Source of the DNA: an uncultured Caryophanales bacterium
GTDB lineage: Bacteria > Bacillota_I > Bacilli_A > RF39 > UBA660
Reading direction: 5' to 3'
Assembly: GCA_947303225.1 (NCBI GenBank)
Contig: CAMYXG010000010.1
Location: 1-17,431 of the forward strand
DNA length: 17,431 nucleotides
Numbering within the stretch: the first letter of the stretch is position 1; each line of letters starts with the position of its first letter. Of the stretch, positions 14,883 to 17,431 are shown piece after piece. Under the pieces are notes generated by a model. The model was not told the DNA's origin and searched no databases. It was given only the letters and a program-made list of their open reading frames with translations. Both the position numbers and the translations under genes were made by a program.

Positions 14883-15482
14883 ATGAATTATAAAAAATAC
14901 AATGATTATGAATTGATTTATATGGTTAGAGAAAATGATGATGATTCTAGAGGTATTTTATTTCAAAAATATCAACCTGTTTTAAATAACATTGCTCATG
15001 AGTATTATCAACGTTTTCCTCATTATGGCTTTGATTTTGATGATTTTATTCAAGAAGCTAATATAGCATTTCAACGATCTATTATTCATTATAATGAGAA
15101 AAAGGATAGTTCCTTTTACACTTTTTCTATTCTGTGTGTTAGGCGAGCTTTACTTAGTTTTTGTCGTAAAATAACAAATTCAAAAAAAAATATTTCTAAT
15201 ATTGACTTAGTAGATATAAATGATTGTAGTGTTTCTGATATAAGTCAGGATATTTTTCGCTATTTTGAAAATAAAGAGATTGAGAATATGATGAGGATTG
15301 TTATATTAGAATTACCTCTTGAAGTTAGTAGTATATTTGAATTAAAATTAAATGGTTTTACTTATCATGAAATTGGAATTTTACTTGATATTCCGAGTAG
15401 TACAGTAGAATTTAAGAATCGAACAGCTAGAAGGATTTTGATGAAAAAACTACGTAAATTATTATTAATAGGGACAAATTAA
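14883..15482 (+). CDS. sigH: RNA polymerase sigma factor, SigH-like
   Basis: This 199-residue sigma-70-family protein has a region 2 and a region 4 but no regions 1 or 3. Region 2 spans about residues 10-95, with YDFDDFIQE-type core binding (FDFDDFIQE at 50-58), then FYTFSILCVRRALLSFCRK for -10 recognition. Region 4 has a helix-turn-helix at about 158-183 (GFTYHEIGILLDIPSSTVE, then RTARRIL). Its position after rlmB and shortly before secE-nusG matches sigH (spo0H) in B. subtilis, where the factor starts sporulation and stationary-phase programmes. SpoVG upstream is a classic SigH target. The protein is divergent, so a role in sporulation or competence is inferred from synteny. The start is 5 nt after the rlmB stop, with AGGGAT overlapping that stop. 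Confidence 0.8.
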   Translation: MNYKKYNDYELIYMVRENDDDSRGILFQKYQPVLNNIAHEYYQRFPHYGFDFDDFIQEANIAFQRSIIHYNEKKDSSFYTFSILCVRRALLSFCRKITNSKKNISNIDLVDINDCSVSDISQDIFRYFENKEIENMMRIVILELPLEVSSIFELKLNGFTYHEIGILLDIPSSTVEFKNRTARRILMKKLRKLLLIGTN

Positions 15483-15495
15483 TTGTCTTTTTTTT
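15471..15495 (+). terminator. Intrinsic terminator overlapping sigH stop
   Basis: GACAA (15473-15477) pairs with TTGTC (15483-15487), extended by two G-U pairs, before eight T residues. The sigH stop codon is in the loop. The stem is short, but the T tract is strong. Confidence 0.7.
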
Positions 15496-15510
15496 AGTTT
15501 TGTTTTACAA

Positions 15511-15519
15511 TGTTATTAT
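15511..15519 (+). promoter_or_regulatory. Extended -10 promoter for the orphan gene
   Basis: TGTTATTAT matches an extended -10 box 18 nt before the ATG, directly after the sigH terminator. GAGGGTG at 15524-15530 is the RBS. Confidence 0.5.
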
Positions 15520-15536
15520 GATAGAGGGTGAGTATC

Positions 15537-16232
15537 ATGCATAATAGTTATGAATCTGTTTCTCTTGATGAGTGGATTAGTATTCATTCTAGTGAAGAAG
15601 AGTTACGTTCTTTATTTTTGAATTTAGATCTTGCATTAAAATACATTCATGAACATGGGTATTGTGTAGAAATTTTTCATCCTAGTGTGATAGAAGTTTT
15701 AGATAATAAGTCGGATCATATACGTTTTAGAAAACTGATGGAATTATCTAAAGATTTTGGTAGAAGAAGGGAAATGATTAAAGAAGATATTTTTCATTCT
15801 GCATTAATTCAAATTGGTATTTATTCTAATAGTTTGAAATATTTAAGACCTGATTTTTTAAAGGAAAATTTTGATTCTTTTATTCAATTTATTCCAAATG
15901 ATGATGTTCCTTATTATCGAGGAGTAATTCAAAGAGGTGCTTCTGTTTATTATTCAGAATATGCTTCTGAAAAAAGAAATCGAGATTATGCTTCTTTAGA
16001 AAATCAGTTGGGTGATGGAGGCGAAGCTGGACATCATCAGTTGGTTAAAAGTAATGGAAGATCTGCTGGTTTTGAACCAATTACAAATGATAAAATAAAT
16101 GATTCTATTTATCGACAAATAAATGGTTTAAATGATTCTGCTTTTGTGCATACTTTGATTATTCCAACTATTGTTATTTTTTCTCTATTTTTATTTGCTT
16201 TGTTGTCTTGGATTATAAGTTGCTTTATTTAA
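15537..16232 (+). CDS. Unrecognised C-terminally membrane-anchored protein
   Basis: I do not recognise this 231-residue protein. Residues 1-200 are hydrophilic and probably cytoplasmic. Residues of about 206-229 form a single hydrophobic segment, LIIPTIVIFSLFLFALLSWII, that ends two residues before the C-terminus, as in tail-anchored proteins. The first half is mostly helical, with a segment LDLALKYIHEHGYCVEIFHPSVIEVLDN (30-57) whose pattern recalls helix E and the catalytic loop of protein kinases, without the catalytic Asp or a DFG motif. A pseudokinase-like fold is therefore possible but speculative. Residues 140-200 are polar, Gly/Asn-rich and probably flexible. ATG 15537 is chosen over GTG 15528, because the RBS overlaps the latter. 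The gene has its own promoter and sits between sigH and secE, where B. subtilis has rpmG. Confidence 0.8.
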   Translation: MHNSYESVSLDEWISIHSSEEELRSLFLNLDLALKYIHEHGYCVEIFHPSVIEVLDNKSDHIRFRKLMELSKDFGRRREMIKEDIFHSALIQIGIYSNSLKYLRPDFLKENFDSFIQFIPNDDVPYYRGVIQRGASVYYSEYASEKRNRDYASLENQLGDGGEAGHHQLVKSNGRSAGFEPITNDKINDSIYRQINGLNDSAFVHTLIIPTIVIFSLFLFALLSWIISCFI

Positions 16233-16237
16233 AAACA

Positions 16238-16266
16238 TTGACATTTCAGTGGTGTTATGCTATTTT
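16238..16266 (+). promoter_or_regulatory. Promoter for secE-nusG
   Basis: A perfect TTGACA at 16238-16243, a 17-bp spacer and TATTTT at 16261-16266, preceded by TGC (extended -10). This is the best -35 match in the window, as expected for a constantly used operon. Confidence 0.8.
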
Positions 16267-16274
16267 ATTGGTGT

Positions 16275-16299
16275 AAGCACTTTGAAGTGTTTTTATTTT
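16275..16299 (+). other. Terminator-like hairpin in the secE leader
   Basis: AAGCACT (16275-16281) pairs with AGTGTTT (16286-16292), with one G-U pair, around TTGA. A T-rich run follows. It begins within a few bases of the predicted transcription start of secE. It could end transcripts from the orphan gene, or form a 5' stabilising or attenuating hairpin on the secE mRNA. Confidence 0.55.
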
Positions 16300-16322
16300 G
16301 AATGAAAGAAATAGGTGAAAAT

Positions 16323-16655
16323 ATGGCTGAAGTTAGAAAAAGAGTTATTGAAGACAAGTATAATACAAATAAAATTAAAAAAAATATGAATCAGAAAAAA
16401 AGTAATAATCCGTCTAAAAAGAAGGAAAGCTCTTCAGTTAAAAGAAACGTTAATTCTTCTGAAAAAAAGAGCTTGTTTGTACGTTTTCGTATCTTTTGTC
16501 ATGGTGTAAAAAATGAGTTTTTAAAAGTTCATTGGCCTTCAAAAAATGATATGTTTAAATACTCTATCGCAACAATTGTTTTTATTGTATTTTGTTCTGG
16601 TTTCTTTTTTGCAATTGATATTATATTTGCATTCATTCAATCTTTATTTAGTTAA
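16323..16655 (+). CDS. secE: Preprotein translocase subunit SecE
   Basis: This 110-residue protein clamps the SecY channel of the general secretion system. The family core is the last 58 residues: an amphipathic helix with KNEFLKVHWPSKNDMFKYS, followed by one membrane segment at about 82-106. Residues of about 1-52 are an extra Lys/Ser/Asn-rich, very basic extension (KKNMNQKKSNNPSKKKESS) that minimal SecE proteins lack; it is likely disordered and cytoplasmic. ATG 16323 with AGGTGA is preferred over in-frame ATG 16302, which has no RBS. nusG follows after 14 nt, in the normal secE-nusG operon. Confidence 0.93.
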   Translation: MAEVRKRVIEDKYNTNKIKKNMNQKKSNNPSKKKESSSVKRNVNSSEKKSLFVRFRIFCHGVKNEFLKVHWPSKNDMFKYSIATIVFIVFCSGFFFAIDIIFAFIQSLFS

Positions 16656-16669
16656 AAAGGAGTTTTATT

Positions 16670-17203
16670 ATGGAAAAACAGTGGTATGTAGTGAATACTT
16701 ATTCTGGGCATGAAAATAAGGTAAAAGAAAAACTTGAAATGCGTGCGGAATCTATGGATATGCAGGATTATATTTATCGTGTTGTTATTCCAGAAGAAAA
16801 AGTTGTAGAAGTAAAGGATGGAGTTACTAAAGAAAAGAGCAAGAAAATGTTTCCTGGATATATTTTAGTTGAAATGGTAATGACAGATGAAGCTTGGTAT
16901 GTTGTTCGTAATACTCCAGGAGTTACTGGATTTATCGGCTCTAGTGGTAAAGGTGCTAAACCTACTCCTTTACAACCTTATGAAGTAGATAAAATACTTG
17001 GAAATATGGGTATTAGTAGAATTGATGTTGAAACTGAATTATCTGAAGGATCTAAGGTCAAGATTATTGCTGGACCATTTAATGGAATGTTTGGTACTGT
17101 TGATTCTGTTGACTTACCAAATCAAAAAGTAATGTTATTAGTTGACTTGTTTGGACAAGAAACTTCTGTAGAAGTAGAACTTAATCAAATTGAAAATGCT
17201 TAA
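16670..17203 (+). CDS. nusG: Transcription termination/antitermination protein NusG
   Basis: This 177-residue protein binds RNA polymerase through an N-terminal NGN domain (WYVVNTYSGHENKVKEKL, then MFPGYILVEMVMTDEAWYVVRNTPGVTGFIG). It contacts Rho or the ribosome through a C-terminal KOW domain (KVKIIAGPFNGMFGTVDSVD, then KVMLLVDLFGQETSVEVEL). It controls pausing, elongation and coupling to translation. The length is typical. The start has AAAAAGGAG upstream. It is cotranscribed with secE and followed by the rplK leader with its own promoter. Confidence 0.97.
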   Translation: MEKQWYVVNTYSGHENKVKEKLEMRAESMDMQDYIYRVVIPEEKVVEVKDGVTKEKSKKMFPGYILVEMVMTDEAWYVVRNTPGVTGFIGSSGKGAKPTPLQPYEVDKILGNMGISRIDVETELSEGSKVKIIAGPFNGMFGTVDSVDLPNQKVMLLVDLFGQETSVEVELNQIENA

Positions 17204-17208
17204 TTTAC

Positions 17209-17237
17209 TTGCATTTCATAGGATTCTATGTTATTAT
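17209..17237 (+). promoter_or_regulatory. Promoter for rplK (L11 operon)
   Basis: TTGCAT at 17209-17214, a 17-bp spacer and TATTAT at 17232-17237, preceded by TGT (extended -10). It starts a leader of about 115 nt before rplK, much longer than the other leaders in the window. Confidence 0.65.
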
Positions 17238-17271
17238 TTAGTGGCTATATTTAATTTATAGATATAGATTT

Positions 17272-17325
17272 AGTGGGAAGCATGGTTTGCATTTTAAAAG
17301 CGGTAATCAAGCTATTTGGACCACT
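17272..17325 (+). promoter_or_regulatory. Probable ribosomal protein L1 binding site in rplK leader
   Basis: AGTGG (17272-17276) pairs with CCACT (17321-17325). Inside it, TGGTTTGC (17283-17290) can pair with GCGGTAATCA (17300-17309) with a 2-nt bulge and G-U pairs. The two stems are separated by an internal loop (GAAGCA on one side). The GTGGGA...CCAC frame resembles the L1 stalk of 23S rRNA, the known basis for L1 feedback on the L11-L1 operon. The mechanism is inferred from the family; the pairing is visible. Confidence 0.6.
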
Positions 17326-17357
17326 CGCGAAAACTTTAAAATTAGGAGGTGTTTTTC

Positions 17358-17431
17358 GTGGCAAAGGAAGCAGTTAAAAAAATAAAATTACAAATTGAGG
17401 CAGGAAAAGCTACACCAGCTCCACCAGTTGG
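17358..17431 (+). CDS. rplK: Ribosomal protein L11, N-terminal part (3' end outside window)
   Basis: Twenty-four complete codons are present, from GTG to the window edge. They encode the L11 N-terminus (AKEAVKKIKLQIEAGKATPAPPV), including the proline-rich turn that follows the first strand and binds the GTPase-associated centre of 23S rRNA. An AGGAGG RBS lies at 17344-17349. Position after nusG is the universal bacterial order. The rest of the gene is outside the window. Confidence 0.96.
   Translation, partial: MAKEAVKKIKLQIEAGKATPAPPV

Noticed and set aside
16233..16322. A small rpmG (L33) gene between the orphan gene and secE
   Set aside because: The gap is 90 bases, too short for the roughly 50-residue L33, and shows no CxxC motif.
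17194..17216. AAATGC/GCATTT inverted repeat around the nusG stop as a terminator
   Set aside because: Only 6 bp, with an 11-nt loop and no T tract. It also overlaps the rplK -35 box.
1..17431. Mobile elements, CRISPR arrays, tRNA or rRNA genes, or a phage or defence island
   Set aside because: No transposase, repeat-spacer array, terminal repeats or cloverleaf was seen. The whole window is housekeeping synteny with uniform base composition.

Overview
The window is a very AT-rich bacterial chromosome segment with every gene on the + strand. It carries the Firmicutes/Bacillota locus that runs in Bacillus subtilis from spoVG to rplK. The order here is spoVG, yabP, yabQ, divIC, tilS, ftsH, mscL, dusB, an RDD protein, lysS, a transporter, clpC, cysS, mrnC, rlmB, sigH, an unrecognised gene, secE, nusG, rplK. 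The low GC content, long T tracts, standard genetic code (UGA ends dusB and clpC, and Trp is UGG) and sporulation-linked genes (spoVG, yabP, yabQ, a SigH-like sigma factor) suggest a small-genome member of the Bacilli or Erysipelotrichia, possibly an uncultured gut lineage. That placement is inference.

Layout. Positions 1-816 hold the 3' end of spoVG and the overlapping yabP-yabQ pair. Positions 850-4580 hold divIC (cell division), tilS (tRNA-Ile lysidine synthetase) and ftsH (membrane protease), closed by a strong terminator that overlaps the ftsH stop. Then come mscL alone, a dusB-RDD-lysS operon, and a monocistronic 12-TM-like transporter with a long charged linker. After these are a divergent clpC and then cysS. 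An mrnC-rlmB-sigH operon follows (rRNA maturation and modification, then a sigma factor), then an unrecognised tail-anchored protein gene, then secE-nusG, and finally the rplK leader and start.

Compared with the B. subtilis order as I know it, the locus is contracted. Nothing lies between spoVG and yabP. spoIIE is absent between divIC and tilS, hpt between tilS and ftsH, ctsR-mcsA-mcsB before clpC, gltX-cysE before cysS, yacP between rlmB and sigH, and rpmG before secE. Their places are closed up or taken by mscL, the RDD gene, the transporter and the orphan gene.

Four things deserve a second look. FtsH has a C-terminal Rho_N/SAP-like helical module. The second ATPase domain of ClpC has lost its Walker B glutamate and other key residues. 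An orphan membrane-anchored gene sits between sigH and secE. Ten genes share an unusually tight promoter layout, with a -10 box only 16-28 nt before the start codon, and several intrinsic terminators contain the stop codon of the gene they terminate. I found no mobile element, CRISPR array, tRNA or rRNA, and no non-genic stretch longer than about 160 bases.
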